A stretch of DNA of 32,801 nt from Clostridiales bacterium (GCA_016933835.1 JAFGAC010000061.1:1-32801), one strand, 5' to 3'. Positions 1-10,695 are shown, counted from the first letter of the stretch. Numbers and translations are program-made. The notes: generated from the sequence alone by a model not told the origin.

Positions 1-25
1 CATATGATGTTTCGAAAAGATAGAG

Positions 26-62
26 AATGGCATTTGCCATTTTTTTTTTTTTTTTTTTTTTT
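26..62 (+). terminator. Rho-independent terminator with very long T tract
   Basis: The inverted repeat AATGGC-ATTT-GCCATT (26-41) runs straight into an uninterrupted run of 23 T (40-62). It most likely ends a gene lying upstream of the window. The T run is much longer than the 6-9 T of the other terminators here and could vary in length between reads. Confidence 0.8.
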
Positions 63-220
63 AAGTTTCTGATGAATTTAGCTAAAAGAGCTTTGTCTAT
101 AGAAAATTATAATCAAATATAAATTTGTATAATATACACAAAATCAATAAATCGATAAAATTTCTTAGTTCTCTTATCCTTGCATGCTGTATAATCTTTG
201 AGGAAAAGGGAGGAATCATA

Positions 221-1435
221 ATGAAAACTACTCAAAATGCAATAACTGATATTAATCAATTACCATTGTATAAAACTGTAATACTAGGGATTCAACATAC
301 TTTTACAATGTTTGGTGCAACTGTTTTAGTTCCTATCATTACAGGACTTGATATTTCAGTTGCTCTTTTTATGGCTGGACTAGGTACTTTGATTTTCCAT
401 TTGATAACAAAAGGGAAAGTGCCTGCATTTTTAGGATCATCGTTTGCTTACATAGCGCCTATATTAATTGTTTCGGTAAGTTCTGGAATGGCATATGCTC
501 AAGGAGGTATTGTCATAGCTGGATTCGTTTATTTATTGTTGTCGATTTTAATTGCGATATATGGATCTGATAAAATTGTAAGATTTTTTCCACCAGTAGT
601 TACAGGACCAATCATAATGGTCATTGGCCTAAAACTAGCACCAGTGGCAATCGAAATGGCATCTTCAAATTGGTTGCTGGCATTTGTATCATTTACCATT
701 GTAACTGCAGTCAGCGTATATGGCAGAGGTTTCATGAAAATAATACCGATTATTATCGGCTTATCTGGAGGATATCTTATTGCTGTGCTTACAGGAAATG
801 TTGATTTTACTGCAATTAAAGAAGCATCAGTGTTAGGAATCCCAAATTTCACCATAGCGAAGTTTAATCTAGAATCAGTACTGATTGTAGCGCCAGTAGC
901 TATTGCTACAATGGTAGAGCATATCGGGGATGTAATAGCAATTGGAGCAACTGTAGAGAAAGATTTTTTAAAGGACCCGGGATTAAGCAAAACACTATTG
1001 GGAGATGGAATAGCAACTGCTGTTTCAGCAATGTTTGGCGGTCCAGCAAATACTACATATTCAGAAAATACAGGCGTTCTTGCTTTGACACGCGCATGGG
1101 ACCCTAGAATAATGCAACTTGCAGCAGTATTCGCCATGATGCTGGGATTTAGTCCAAAATTAGGTGCTGTAATAAATTCAATTCCAACCGCAATTATTGG
1201 AGGCATATCAATCATATTATTTGGAATGATTGGATCAATAGGAGCAAAATCTTTAATTGAAAATCATGTAGACTTCAATCAATCTAGAAATTTGATAATC
1301 GCAGCAGTCATTTTGGTGATAGGATTGGGAGGTGCTGTGATGCCAATTTCGGTAGGAACTGTTGATTTGGAGATTGCTGGAATGGCGCTGGCCGCTATTG
1401 TTGGTATCATTTTAAATTTTGTTTTACCAGAGTAG
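221..1435 (+). CDS. uraA: Uracil permease (NCS2/NAT family)
   Basis: This is an integral membrane nucleobase transporter of the NCS2 (nucleobase-ascorbate) family, probably a uracil:proton symporter in the cytoplasmic membrane. The 404-residue product is almost entirely hydrophobic. It opens with the family-typical stretch ILGIQHTFTMFGATVLVPI and carries the conserved FGGPANTTYSENTG segment near residue 275, part of the substrate and ion site in UraA. I chose the ATG at 221 because GGGAGG (208-213) sits 7 bases upstream; the frame is open further upstream but without a ribosome site. The gene stands alone between two terminators. No PyrR-type attenuator is evident in the short leader, and no clear promoter stands out. 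A xanthine or other purine substrate cannot be excluded from sequence alone. Confidence 0.9.
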   Translation: MKTTQNAITDINQLPLYKTVILGIQHTFTMFGATVLVPIITGLDISVALFMAGLGTLIFHLITKGKVPAFLGSSFAYIAPILIVSVSSGMAYAQGGIVIAGFVYLLLSILIAIYGSDKIVRFFPPVVTGPIIMVIGLKLAPVAIEMASSNWLLAFVSFTIVTAVSVYGRGFMKIIPIIIGLSGGYLIAVLTGNVDFTAIKEASVLGIPNFTIAKFNLESVLIVAPVAIATMVEHIGDVIAIGATVEKDFLKDPGLSKTLLGDGIATAVSAMFGGPANTTYSENTGVLALTRAWDPRIMQLAAVFAMMLGFSPKLGAVINSIPTAIIGGISIILFGMIGSIGAKSLIENHVDFNQSRNLIIAAVILVIGLGGAVMPISVGTVDLEIAGMALAAIVGIILNFVLPE

Positions 1436-1440
1436 AAAAT

Positions 1441-1466
1441 GCCCTTTATTATAAGGGCTTTTTTTT
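1441..1466 (+). terminator. Terminator of uraA
   Basis: GCCCTT-TATTAT-AAGGGC (1441-1458) is followed by eight T (1459-1466), five bases after the uraA stop codon. This is a textbook intrinsic terminator. Confidence 0.93.
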
Positions 1467-1498
1467 ATATACTATAAGTGGAATGTAGAGGTGTACTT

Positions 1499-1993
1499 AT
1501 GGTATATAAATTATTTGAAATAAATGATTTGGAAATAGTGTTTAATTTTTTTCAATTGCTGAAAGCTGAAGGTGCTGACATCAGTTTTACTGATGTGAAG
1601 ACAATGGAAGAATTGGAAAACTGGTTTGAAGATAGAAACATTGTAATTGTTGTGGCCGTTGAAGAAGATAAATTAATAGCTGTAGCGAGAGGTAAAATTG
1701 GTGAAGCTGATAAATCGCACAGTGCATTTTTAACAGTTGCTGTAAGCCCGGATGTCAGAAACATGGGCATAGCAAGTCATATAACTAAAACCCTTGAAAA
1801 AGAATTGGTGAACAGAGGCGTAGAAATTGTTAGAGCTTATGTATATAGCGACAATGAAGCTTCAATCAGAACGCTTCAAAAACAAGGCTTTGTTTATAGC
1901 GGAAAAGTTTTGATGCATCATTATGATTTTGAAAACAACGCATATGTAGATGATCTTATTTTTCATAAATTGCTGGAGAGGGATTTATCATGA
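1499..1993 (+). CDS. GNAT-family N-acetyltransferase
   Basis: This is a 164-residue protein of the GNAT fold, which transfers an acetyl group from acetyl-CoA to an amine; the substrate is unknown. The acetyl-CoA-binding motif A is visible as VAVSPDVRNMGIASHI (about residues 80-95, core RNMGIA). It is followed by the usual DNEASIRTLQKQGFVYSG segment near residue 125. The ATG at 1499 is preferred because AGAGGTG (1487-1493) lies 5 bases upstream; an earlier in-frame GTG at 1478 has no ribosome site. Its stop overlaps the rpoN start (ATGA, 1990-1993), so the two genes are probably translationally coupled. The link to rpoN may be only operonic. Confidence 0.85.
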   Translation: MVYKLFEINDLEIVFNFFQLLKAEGADISFTDVKTMEELENWFEDRNIVIVVAVEEDKLIAVARGKIGEADKSHSAFLTVAVSPDVRNMGIASHITKTLEKELVNRGVEIVRAYVYSDNEASIRTLQKQGFVYSGKVLMHHYDFENNAYVDDLIFHKLLERDLS

Positions 1994-3342
1994 AAATGAA
2001 TTATAGTCTTAATTTGATTCAAACGCAAAAACTCGCACTGACACCTGAACTGCGTCAAGCTATAGAAATACTGCAATATAATTCAATAGAATTGAATGAC
2101 CATATTAAGAATGAAATGTTGGAAAATCCACTTTTGGAAACCATAGAGGAAACACCGATTAAGGATTTTGACCTGCACGCCTTCTCAAAAAAGTATTTCA
2201 ATGACAATTATTATGAATCGGTAGATTACGAGGAAAAAGATGACTATATAAATATTATTCCGCAAACAGATTCATTGGTTGATCATCTTGAATTTCAGTT
2301 GCAGTTTACAATGCTTAATCATAAAAAGAGAGAAATCGCATTATTTTTGATTCAAAATATTGATGATAATGGTTATCTGGAATATGACATTGAGCATGTC
2401 AAAAATAAATTTCATGCAACTGAGAATGAAATTGAGGAAATTGTACAGACGATACAGACTTTTGAACCTAGTGGCGTCGGTGCCAGAAATATACAAGAAT
2501 GTTTACTTGTGCAACTTCAGTATTTATCACTTGAAGATAGATTGCCAATTTTGATTATTAAAAATCATCTGGATGATCTAGCGAATAACAGACTTTTAAA
2601 TATTTCCAAAGAGTTGAATAGAACTATCACTGAAATTCAAGGTGCGGTAGATTTTATAAGAAAACTTGAACCTAAACCAGGAAGAGTCTATTCATCAATG
2701 AAAGGGAACAGATATATCAAACCAGATGTTACCCTGACAAAAATTGATGGGGAATATGTAATAGTCGTTAATGATTATACTGCCCCTAAATTAAGAATAA
2801 GCAAGTATTATAAAGAATTGATGGAAAAAGAAGTAGTTGATGAACAAGTTAAGGAATACATGCAAAAAAAAATACAATCAGCCTTATATTTGATAAAAAG
2901 CATTGAACAAAGAAAATCAACAATTTATAAAGTGGTTGAAGCGATTGTAGAGAATCAGAGAGATTTCTTTGAAAAAGGGAAAATGTATTTAAAAACAATG
3001 ACATTGAAAGATATTTCTGAAGTAATAGAAGTACATGAGTCGACAGTGTCTCGTGCAGTAAGCGGCAAATATCTGCAATGCGGAAGTGGACTGTATGAAC
3101 TTAAGTTTTTTTTCCAAAGTGGTGTCAATACATTATATGGTGAAGGAATTTCTTCAGAAACTATAAAAATGAGTATTAGTGAAATGATTGAAAAAGAAAA
3201 CATTTTTAAACCCTTGTCAGATCAAGATATATCTAATGAATTGAATTTGCTGGGAATTAAAATTTCAAGAAGAACCATTGCCAAATATCGTGATGATATG
3301 GGTATTGCAGGATCTTCAAAAAGAAAAAGATTTACTCTTTGA
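1990..3342 (+). CDS. rpoN: RNA polymerase sigma-54 factor
   Basis: This is the alternative sigma factor that recognises -24/-12 promoters and needs an AAA+ activator to open DNA. The 450-residue product shows the three expected parts. The Gln/Leu-rich region I is at the N-terminus (LIQTQKLALTPELRQAIEIL, then NPLLE). The core-binding region runs from about residue 90. The C-terminal DNA-binding part contains the helix-turn-helix (DISEVIEVHESTVSRAVSGKY) and ends with the RpoN box SRRTIAKYRDDMG. GGAGAGG lies just before the ATG at 1990. No sigma-54 activator and no convincing -24/-12 promoter was seen in the window, so its targets lie elsewhere. The -35 element of the cggR promoter overlaps its stop codon. 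Confidence 0.95.
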   Translation: MKMNYSLNLIQTQKLALTPELRQAIEILQYNSIELNDHIKNEMLENPLLETIEETPIKDFDLHAFSKKYFNDNYYESVDYEEKDDYINIIPQTDSLVDHLEFQLQFTMLNHKKREIALFLIQNIDDNGYLEYDIEHVKNKFHATENEIEEIVQTIQTFEPSGVGARNIQECLLVQLQYLSLEDRLPILIIKNHLDDLANNRLLNISKELNRTITEIQGAVDFIRKLEPKPGRVYSSMKGNRYIKPDVTLTKIDGEYVIVVNDYTAPKLRISKYYKELMEKEVVDEQVKEYMQKKIQSALYLIKSIEQRKSTIYKVVEAIVENQRDFFEKGKMYLKTMTLKDISEVIEVHESTVSRAVSGKYLQCGSGLYELKFFFQSGVNTLYGEGISSETIKMSISEMIEKENIFKPLSDQDISNELNLLGIKISRRTIAKYRDDMGIAGSSKRKRFTL

Positions 3343-3366
3343 CAAATAAAATCAATGTGATAGAAT
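3339..3366 (+). promoter_or_regulatory. SigA-type promoter of the cggR-gap glycolytic operon
   Basis: TTGACA (3339-3344) is separated by 16 bases from TAGAAT (3361-3366). The -35 overlaps the rpoN stop codon. Transcription would start near 3373, just upstream of the CggR operator. Confidence 0.8.
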
Positions 3367-3381
3367 GTTAGTATAGCAAGA

Positions 3382-3416
3382 GGGACAAATTATTTGTATA
3401 GGGACTATTTGGGTCC
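3382..3416 (+). promoter_or_regulatory. Tandem CggR operator
   Basis: Two half-palindromic sites repeat with a 19-base period: GGGAC (3382-3386) with TTGT (3394-3397), then GGGAC (3401-3405) with GTCC (3413-3416). The second site is a true inverted repeat (GGAC, 7 bases, GTCC). The arrangement closely matches the Bacillus subtilis CggR operator, which has tandem GGGAC/TGTC sites downstream of the promoter. A repressor here would block transcription of the whole operon, with relief expected from fructose-1,6-bisphosphate. Confidence 0.8.
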
Positions 3417-3432
3417 AGGGGTGATGAAAACG

Positions 3433-4473
3433 ATGAAACAACTTTATAATAATTTAGAGCATTTGGATCTGATAGTACCTGAGACAAAAGAATTTTTTTT
3501 GAGAAGATATCAGTTGATGAAATTGATTGAAATATTTGGACCGATAGGAAGAAGAAGCTTATCTTCTAAAAGTAATTTAAGTGAGAGACAAGTACGAAAT
3601 GATGCAGATTTTTTGAAAGACAAAGGAATGATTATATATCAGCCAGATGGCATGTTGATCTCAGATAAAGGAATCAGTATGATTGAAATTTTAGAAGAAT
3701 TTGCAAATCATTATTATGGATTTAATCATTTAAAGAAGATTATTATCGAAGAATTGGGTATTAAAGATATTGTAATTGTGGATTCCCATGTTGATGATTT
3801 TAAAGCAACTCTAAGTTATATGGGTTTAGAAGGAGCAAAATTGCTTAATAAGAATCTTAAAAATGGCGATATTGTTGGTTTGACAGGCGGGACTTCTGTT
3901 TACAATGTTGTAAATAATTTTTATTTGAAAAGCAAAAAGTATGAAGGAATCACTTTAGTACCTGCAAGAGGTGGTTTAGGAAGAAGTGCAAAATATCAAG
4001 CGAATACTTTAGTTGAAAATCTGGCTAAAAAATTACATGTCAACTACATGCCGTTATATACACCTGATTTTTTAAGTCTAGAAGTAATTAAACACTTAAA
4101 AGAAGATCCTGATATAAGAAAAACAATGGACATAATTCAAAATATTAACCTGCTGGTTTTTGGTATTGGGAAGGCAGATGTAATGGCTAAAAGAAGAAAT
4201 TTAAGTAATCTTCAATATAATGAAATAATGGCAGCGGGTGCTGTATCTGAGGCATTTGGTTATTATTTCAATGGTGAAGGTGAGATTGTTCATGAAATTT
4301 CAACGATAGGAATTAGCTTGGATAATTTTAAAGCACTTGAGAGATTGATTGCAATTGCTGGCGGTGTCGATAAGGCGAAAGCAATTGTTTCAATATCAAA
4401 GATCAACAAAAACCTTGTATTAGTTACAGATTATGATTGTGCAAAGGAAATTATAAAAATTTTAGGGAGGTAA
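3433..4473 (+). CDS. cggR: Central glycolytic genes regulator CggR (SorC family)
   Basis: This is the repressor of the downstream triose-phosphate genes; in Bacillus subtilis it is released by fructose-1,6-bisphosphate. The 346-residue protein has an N-terminal winged helix with the signature GPIGRRSLSSKSNLSERQVR (about residues 28-47). A SorC-type sugar-phosphate-binding domain follows (GDIVGLTGGTSVYNVV near residue 145, VFGIGKAD near 240). The ATG at 3433 is preferred because AGGGGTG (3417-3423) is well spaced for it, while ATG 3424 is too close. A TTG at 3394 would extend the frame through the operator and is unlikely. The tandem operator directly upstream implies autoregulation. It precedes gap by 3 bases, and the gap ribosome site overlaps its stop. 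Confidence 0.92.
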   Translation: MKQLYNNLEHLDLIVPETKEFFLRRYQLMKLIEIFGPIGRRSLSSKSNLSERQVRNDADFLKDKGMIIYQPDGMLISDKGISMIEILEEFANHYYGFNHLKKIIIEELGIKDIVIVDSHVDDFKATLSYMGLEGAKLLNKNLKNGDIVGLTGGTSVYNVVNNFYLKSKKYEGITLVPARGGLGRSAKYQANTLVENLAKKLHVNYMPLYTPDFLSLEVIKHLKEDPDIRKTMDIIQNINLLVFGIGKADVMAKRRNLSNLQYNEIMAAGAVSEAFGYYFNGEGEIVHEISTIGISLDNFKALERLIAIAGGVDKAKAIVSISKINKNLVLVTDYDCAKEIIKILGR

Positions 4474-4476
4474 ATT

Positions 4477-5490
4477 ATGAGTATTAAAGTTGCAATTAAT
4501 GGATTTGGCAGAATTGGTAAAACGGCGTTGAGGATTTATGCTGAAAGAGGAAATTCAGAATATGAAATAGTAGCAGTTAATGGTATTCGTGATGCCGTAA
4601 ATGGTGCACGTCTTTTCAAATACGATTCAGTTTTTGGAAAGTTTCAAGGGGATATTGAAGTAAAAGATGGGGATTTTTGTATCAATGGAAAGAAAGTTAA
4701 AGTGTTGAATGAAAGAGATCCCGAAAAGTGGCCTTGGAAAGAGTTGGGTGTTGATTTAGTCATTGAATCAACAGGAAAATATTTGACAAGAGATCAGGCA
4801 TCGCTTCATTTAGCAGCGGGTGCGAAAAAAGTAATCATATCAGCACCAGCAAAAGATGAAGATGTTACAATTGTATTAGGTGTAAACGATGAAAAATACG
4901 ATGCTGCAAAACACAATATCATTTCAAATGCTTCATGTACTACAAATTGTCTAGCGCCAGTTGCAAAAGTTATCAATGATGCATTTGGAATTGAAAGTGG
5001 ATTGATGACTACTATTCATTCATATACAAATGATCAAAAGATTTTGGATGGTCAGCATAAGGACCCTAGAAGAGCACGAGCTGCAGGAGTTAGCATGATT
5101 CCAACTACTACAGGAGCCGCGAAAGCCGTTGCATTAGTCATTCCAGAATTAAAAGGCAAGTTTACAGGTATGGCTGTACGTGTTCCAACACCAACAGTTT
5201 CATTGGTGGATTTGGTTATTAAAACTGAAAAAACAGTAACTGTTGAATCGGTAAACAGCGCTTTAAAATCTGCTGCAGATAACGAATTAAAAGGAATTTT
5301 AGGATTTTGTGAAGAACCACTTGTTTCTGTAGATTTTAAAATGGATCCAAGATCATCAATTGTTGATGGATTGTCTACATTGGTTATGGGTGACAACATG
5401 GTGAAAATTATTTCTTGGTATGACAATGAATGGGGCTACTCTGAAAGAATTGTAGATTTAGTGGAGTTTGTTGTTAAAAAGGGATTATAA
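4477..5490 (+). CDS. gap: Glyceraldehyde-3-phosphate dehydrogenase, type I
   Basis: This enzyme oxidises glyceraldehyde-3-phosphate to 1,3-bisphosphoglycerate with NAD+ in glycolysis. The 337-residue product begins with the Rossmann motif [15 protein letters not shown]. It carries the active-site motif [16 protein letters not shown] (catalytic Cys near residue 153) and ends with [20 protein letters not shown]. Its length is typical. GGGAGG overlapping the cggR stop serves as the ribosome site. It is the first enzyme gene of the operon and so directly under CggR control. The type is consistent with the catabolic GapA rather than gluconeogenic GapB, but cofactor use is inferred. Confidence 0.97.
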   Translation: MSIKVAINGFGRIGKTALRIYAERGNSEYEIVAVNGIRDAVNGARLFKYDSVFGKFQGDIEVKDGDFCINGKKVKVLNERDPEKWPWKELGVDLVIESTGKYLTRDQASLHLAAGAKKVIISAPAKDEDVTIVLGVNDEKYDAAKHNIISNASCTTNCLAPVAKVINDAFGIESGLMTTIHSYTNDQKILDGQHKDPRRARAAGVSMIPTTTGAAKAVALVIPELKGKFTGMAVRVPTPTVSLVDLVIKTEKTVTVESVNSALKSAADNELKGILGFCEEPLVSVDFKMDPRSSIVDGLSTLVMGDNMVKIISWYDNEWGYSERIVDLVEFVVKKGL

Positions 5491-5546
5491 GAATTTAAAA
5501 TGCCCGAGCATAATTGCGTGGGCTTAAGTTATATGGAGGGAATAGC

Positions 5547-6737
5547 ATGTTCAATAAAAAAACTGTTAAAGACGTTGAAGTAGAAAATAAAAAAGTACTT
5601 GTCAGATGTGATTTCAATGTTCCATTAGTTGATGGAAAAATTTCTGATGAAACTAGAATATTGGGAGCACTTCCAACGATTAAGTATCTTGCTGAAAAAA
5701 AATCAAAAGTCATTTTATGCTCTCATATGGGCAAGCCAAAAGGGGAATATAAATTATCGCTTTCACTTAAACCTGTTGCAGAAAGATTATCAGAATTGTT
5801 GAATCAAGAAGTGAAATTTATTTCAGTTCCTGAAGTCATCAATGATGATGTGAGGAAAATGATAGAATCCCTTCAGCCAGGTCAAGTGGCTTTGCTTGAA
5901 AATACACGATTTCGAGTTGAAGAAACAAAAAATGGAGAAGTTTTTTCAAAAGAACTTGCTTCACTTGCGGATATATTTGTAAATGATGCATTTGGAACTG
6001 CTCATAGAGCGCATTCATCAACAGTAGGCGTTACTGAATTTCTAGAAACTGCTGTCAGTGGATTTTTAATTGAAAAAGAACTGAAATTTTTAGGTGAAGC
6101 TGTAGAGAAACCTGAAAAACCTTTTGTAGCCATATTGGGTGGGGCAAAAGTTTCAGATAAAATAAGTGTAATCGACAACTTGCTTCAAAAGGTGGATGCT
6201 TTGATTATTGGCGGCGGGATGTCATATACGTTTTTGAAGGCACAAGGCTATAGTATTGGAAATTCATTAGTAGAAGAAGATAAGGTTGTTTATGCAAAAA
6301 AAATGATCGAGAAGGCAAATGAAATGGGTATTGAATTGCTGTTGCCGATTGACCATAGAATTTCTAAAGAGTTTAAAAACACTGATCCTACCCTAACAAA
6401 GGATGCCAATATACCAGATGGTTTTATGGGGATGGATATTGGTGATATGACAATTGGATTTTTTGAAGAACTACTATTAAGTGCAAAAACAGTATTGTGG
6501 AACGGACCAATGGGGGTCTTTGAATTTAGCAATTACAATAAAGGAACCTATGCGATTGCTCAAACTCTTGCAAATATAAAAGCTATTACAATTATTGGAG
6601 GCGGAGATAGTGCAGCTGCTGTTACTCAATTAGGTTTTAGTGAAGAAATGACGCATATTTCTACAGGTGGGGGTGCAAGTCTTGAATTTTTAGAAGGCAA
6701 AGTGCTTCCTGGTATAGAAGCGTTAAATGATAAATAG
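5547..6737 (+). CDS. pgk: Phosphoglycerate kinase
   Basis: This enzyme transfers phosphate from 1,3-bisphosphoglycerate to ADP, yielding ATP and 3-phosphoglycerate. The 396-residue protein has the N-terminal signature [13 protein letters not shown], the phosphoglycerate-binding stretch SHMGKPKG, and the C-terminal nucleotide region ([15 protein letters not shown], then [11 protein letters not shown] and [13 protein letters not shown]). The ATG at 5547 is used because GGAGGG (5535-5540) lies just upstream; the frame is open from 5514 without a ribosome site. The 56-base gap after gap is the largest within the operon. Confidence 0.97.
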   Translation: MFNKKTVKDVEVENKKVLVRCDFNVPLVDGKISDETRILGALPTIKYLAEKKSKVILCSHMGKPKGEYKLSLSLKPVAERLSELLNQEVKFISVPEVINDDVRKMIESLQPGQVALLENTRFRVEETKNGEVFSKELASLADIFVNDAFGTAHRAHSSTVGVTEFLETAVSGFLIEKELKFLGEAVEKPEKPFVAILGGAKVSDKISVIDNLLQKVDALIIGGGMSYTFLKAQGYSIGNSLVEEDKVVYAKKMIEKANEMGIELLLPIDHRISKEFKNTDPTLTKDANIPDGFMGMDIGDMTIGFFEELLLSAKTVLWNGPMGVFEFSNYNKGTYAIAQTLANIKAITIIGGGDSAAAVTQLGFSEEMTHISTGGGASLEFLEGKVLPGIEALNDK

Positions 6738-6748
6738 AGGAGATTTAA

Positions 6749-7495
6749 ATGAGAAAACCGATTATAGCTGGAAACTGGAAAATGAATAAAACGATTGATG
6801 AAGGTTTAGCTTTCATTGATGATATTAAAGCAAGAGTAAAAGATACAGATGTTGAAGTAATGTTGTTTGTTCCTTATACTTTGCTTAAAACAATGAAGGA
6901 TTATACAAAAGGTTCAAATATCATTATAGGTTCTCAAAATGTCTATTTTGAAGACCAAGGTGCATTTACTGGTGAAATTTCACCATTGATGCTAAAGGAT
7001 GTTGGCATAAAGCATACTTTAGTTGGACACAGTGAGAGAAGACAGTATTTCAATGAGACAGATGAGATTGTCAATAAAAAAATATTGAAAGCAATTGAGC
7101 ACGAAATTGACGTTATAGTATGTGTTGGTGAAAAATTGGAAGAAAGAGAAGCGCATAGAGAAGCTGAGGTTGTCCGAACACAGATTGCCGGCGCTTTTAA
7201 GAATGTAGAGGCAGATGTGTTAAATAGAATAGTAGTTGCATATGAACCTATCTGGGCAATCGGAACTGGAAAAACGGCTTCTAGCAAAGATGCCAATGAT
7301 ATGATTGCATTTATAAGAAGTGAAATAGAGAAACTTTATAATGAAGACATTTCTGAAGAAATGAGAATATTATATGGCGGTAGCGTAAACCCATCAAACA
7401 TTGAAGACTTAATGAATCAAGATGATATTGATGGAGGTTTAGTCGGAGGAGCTAGCTTGAAGGCAGATCAGTTTGTTGATCTTGTGAATTTTTAG
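6749..7495 (+). CDS. tpiA: Triosephosphate isomerase
   Basis: This enzyme interconverts dihydroxyacetone phosphate and glyceraldehyde-3-phosphate. The 248-residue TIM barrel shows all key residues: Lys in AGNWKMNK, the catalytic His in LVGHSERR, the catalytic Glu in VAYEPIWAIGTGKTA, and the phosphate-binding loops LYGGSVNPSN and GGLVGGASLK. The ribosome site AGAGGAG lies in the 11-base gap after pgk. Length and order match the gap-pgk-tpiA-gpmI-eno clusters of other Firmicutes. Confidence 0.97.
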   Translation: MRKPIIAGNWKMNKTIDEGLAFIDDIKARVKDTDVEVMLFVPYTLLKTMKDYTKGSNIIIGSQNVYFEDQGAFTGEISPLMLKDVGIKHTLVGHSERRQYFNETDEIVNKKILKAIEHEIDVIVCVGEKLEEREAHREAEVVRTQIAGAFKNVEADVLNRIVVAYEPIWAIGTGKTASSKDANDMIAFIRSEIEKLYNEDISEEMRILYGGSVNPSNIEDLMNQDDIDGGLVGGASLKADQFVDLVNF

Positions 7496-7504
7496 AGGTG
7501 AAAT

Positions 7505-9040
7505 ATGAAGAATTTGACAGCTCTAATCATCATGGATGGTTGGGGAAACAGCATAAATGAGGATGGAAATGCAGTAAAAAAAGCTAAAACACCAAATTTC
7601 ACAAAATTGATCAGTAAATATCCATCAATGGAAATTAAGGCAAGTGGATTAGATGTTGGACTGCCAGATGGACAGATGGGGAATTCTGAAGTAGGTCATC
7701 TCAATATAGGTGCTGGAAGAATAGTCTATCAGGAATTGACTAGAGTGACAAAAGCAATTAAAGATGGTGATTTTTTCACAAATGAATCTTTCTTGCGAGC
7801 AATCAAAAATGTTAAAGATAATAATTCTTCTTTACATTTATTGGGATTGCTTTCTGATGGTGGTGTCCACAGTCATATCGAGCATATTAAAGGTTTGATT
7901 GATTTAGCTAAAATGAATGACTTGAAAGAAGTTTATCTACATGCATTCATGGATGGTAGAGATACATCACCAACTGATGGCATAAAATACATCGAAGAAA
8001 TTGAAAGTTACATGAATGAAGTTGGAGTGGGAAAAATTGCAACAGTTTCAGGACGCTATTACGCGATGGATAGAGACAAGCGATGGGATAGGATTGAACT
8101 CGCTTATGATGCATTAGTAAAAGGTGCTGGCGTTGAAAGTGAAAGTGCGATTGAGTTGATGAAAGAAAGTTACGCAAAGAAAGTAACTGATGAATTCATT
8201 GTTCCAAGTGTGATTGTATCCAATGGAAAAGCAATTGCTACAATCAAGGAAAATGATTCTGTCATATTCTTTAATTTTAGACCTGATCGTGCAAGGGAAA
8301 TGACGGATGCATTGACTGAGGAGAATTTCAATGCTTTTGAAAGAAAATTATTTAGACTATATTATGTCACGCTTACAAAATACGATGAAAGATTTAAAAA
8401 TGTAGATGTTGCATATAAACCACAGACAATTGACAACACTCTTGGCGAGTATCTTTCAAAAAAAGGAAAAAAACAGTTGCGAATGGCTGAAACTGAAAAA
8501 TATGCGCATGTGACGTTTTTCTTCAATGGCGGCGTTGAAAAAGAAAATGAAGGGGAAGATCGTGTATTAGTGCCATCACCTCATGTTGCCACTTATGATT
8601 TAAAACCTGAAATGTCCTCTTATGAGTTGACAGATAAATTGTTGACTGAGATTGACAGAGATTATTATGATTTCATCGTTGTCAATTTCGCCAATGCAGA
8701 TATGGTGGGACATACAGGTGTTTTTGATGCTGCAGTCAAGGCAATTGAAGCTGTTGACTTCAATCTTGGACGTGTCATAGACAAAATAATTGAAAAAGGC
8801 GGTAAGGCAATAGTGACTGCTGATCATGGGAATGCTGAAAAAATGATTGATGAAGTAACTCATGAAGTTTTTACAGCACATTCTACGAATCCAGTTCCAA
8901 TGATTGTAGTGGGTGAACAAAATATAAAAATGCAAGAAACAGGTCGCTTATCTGATCTTGCACCAACATTGCTTGATATGATGGGTATTGAAGCGCCTGC
9001 TGAAATGACAGGCAAAAAATTATTTATAAGGGAGGAATAA
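7505..9040 (+). CDS. gpmI: 2,3-bisphosphoglycerate-independent phosphoglycerate mutase
   Basis: This Mn2+-dependent enzyme interconverts 3- and 2-phosphoglycerate. The 511-residue protein belongs to the alkaline phosphatase superfamily. It shows the metal Asp in IIMDGWG, the phosphorylated Ser in GNSEVGHLNIGAGR, and metal ligands in VNFANADMVGHTG and VTADHGNAEKM. MDGRDTSP and FNFRPDRAREM are further family hallmarks. AGAGGTG lies directly upstream, overlapping the tpiA stop. Confidence 0.97.
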   Translation: MKNLTALIIMDGWGNSINEDGNAVKKAKTPNFTKLISKYPSMEIKASGLDVGLPDGQMGNSEVGHLNIGAGRIVYQELTRVTKAIKDGDFFTNESFLRAIKNVKDNNSSLHLLGLLSDGGVHSHIEHIKGLIDLAKMNDLKEVYLHAFMDGRDTSPTDGIKYIEEIESYMNEVGVGKIATVSGRYYAMDRDKRWDRIELAYDALVKGAGVESESAIELMKESYAKKVTDEFIVPSVIVSNGKAIATIKENDSVIFFNFRPDRAREMTDALTEENFNAFERKLFRLYYVTLTKYDERFKNVDVAYKPQTIDNTLGEYLSKKGKKQLRMAETEKYAHVTFFFNGGVEKENEGEDRVLVPSPHVATYDLKPEMSSYELTDKLLTEIDRDYYDFIVVNFANADMVGHTGVFDAAVKAIEAVDFNLGRVIDKIIEKGGKAIVTADHGNAEKMIDEVTHEVFTAHSTNPVPMIVVGEQNIKMQETGRLSDLAPTLLDMMGIEAPAEMTGKKLFIREE

Positions 9041-10333
<1,293 letters not shown>

Positions 10334-10334
10334 G

Positions 10335-10374
10335 AAATTGAAGCTTCGCACTGATTGCGGAGCTTTTCAATTGA
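10335..10374 (+). terminator. Stem-loop terminator after eno
   Basis: The arm AATTGAAGCTTCGCA pairs with TGCGGAGC-TT-TTCAATT, leaving a two-base bulge, right after the eno stop. It lacks a long T run, so termination may be partial. Confidence 0.65.
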
Positions 10375-10382
10375 ATATTATG

Positions 10383-10411
10383 TTGAATTAAAGGCAACCT
10401 TGTGTTAAAAT
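10383..10411 (+). promoter_or_regulatory. Promoter of secG-hppA
   Basis: TTGAAT (10383-10388), 17 bases, then TAAAAT (10406-10411) with an extended -10 TG at 10403-10404. A start near 10418 would give a short leader before the secG ribosome site. Confidence 0.7.
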
Positions 10412-10444
10412 AGCTTTGTTAAACTGGAGTGAGGAGGTTATATA

Positions 10445-10675
10445 ATGAACTTATTATTTACAATTATTCTTGTTATTTCAAGCTTGGGCTTAATTTTTTC
10501 TGTATTGATGCAATCAGGAAAAAGTGCGGGTTTGTCAGGATCAATTGGCGGCGGAGCTGAACAATTGTTTGGTAAACAAAAAGGAAGAGGCTACGACAAA
10601 ATCTTTGATAGAGCAACAAAAATTTCAGCGATTACTTTCATATTGTCTGCGTTGATTTTAGTTGCAATTCAATAA
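10445..10675 (+). CDS. secG: Preprotein translocase subunit SecG
   Basis: This is the small accessory subunit of the SecYEG protein-export channel in the cytoplasmic membrane. The 76-residue protein has two membrane helices (about 2-20 and 55-74). Between them is the family signature VLMQSGKSAGLSGSIGGGAEQLFG. GAGGAGG lies just before the ATG. In many Firmicutes secG heads the group secG-rnr-smpB-ssrA. Here hppA and a ferritin-like gene lie between secG and rnr, so the group is kept but interrupted. Confidence 0.93.
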   Translation: MNLLFTIILVISSLGLIFSVLMQSGKSAGLSGSIGGGAEQLFGKQKGRGYDKIFDRATKISAITFILSALILVAIQ

Positions 10676-10695
10676 TAGAAGGAGGAATTTATTAA

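Noticed and set aside
93-133. Possible uraA promoter elements (TTGTCT, TATAAT)
   Set aside because: Several TATAAT-like boxes exist at 108, 128 and 190, but none has a -35 at acceptable spacing, so no single call is justified.
529-1215. Long minus-strand open frame inside uraA
   Set aside because: It lies fully opposite a clear transporter gene, has no ribosome site and resembles no protein; it is a shadow of the + strand codon bias.
5502-5523. Imperfect GCCC/GGGC hairpin between gap and pgk
   Set aside because: Only 4 + 2 base pairs with an internal loop and no T run; too weak to call an attenuator or processing site.
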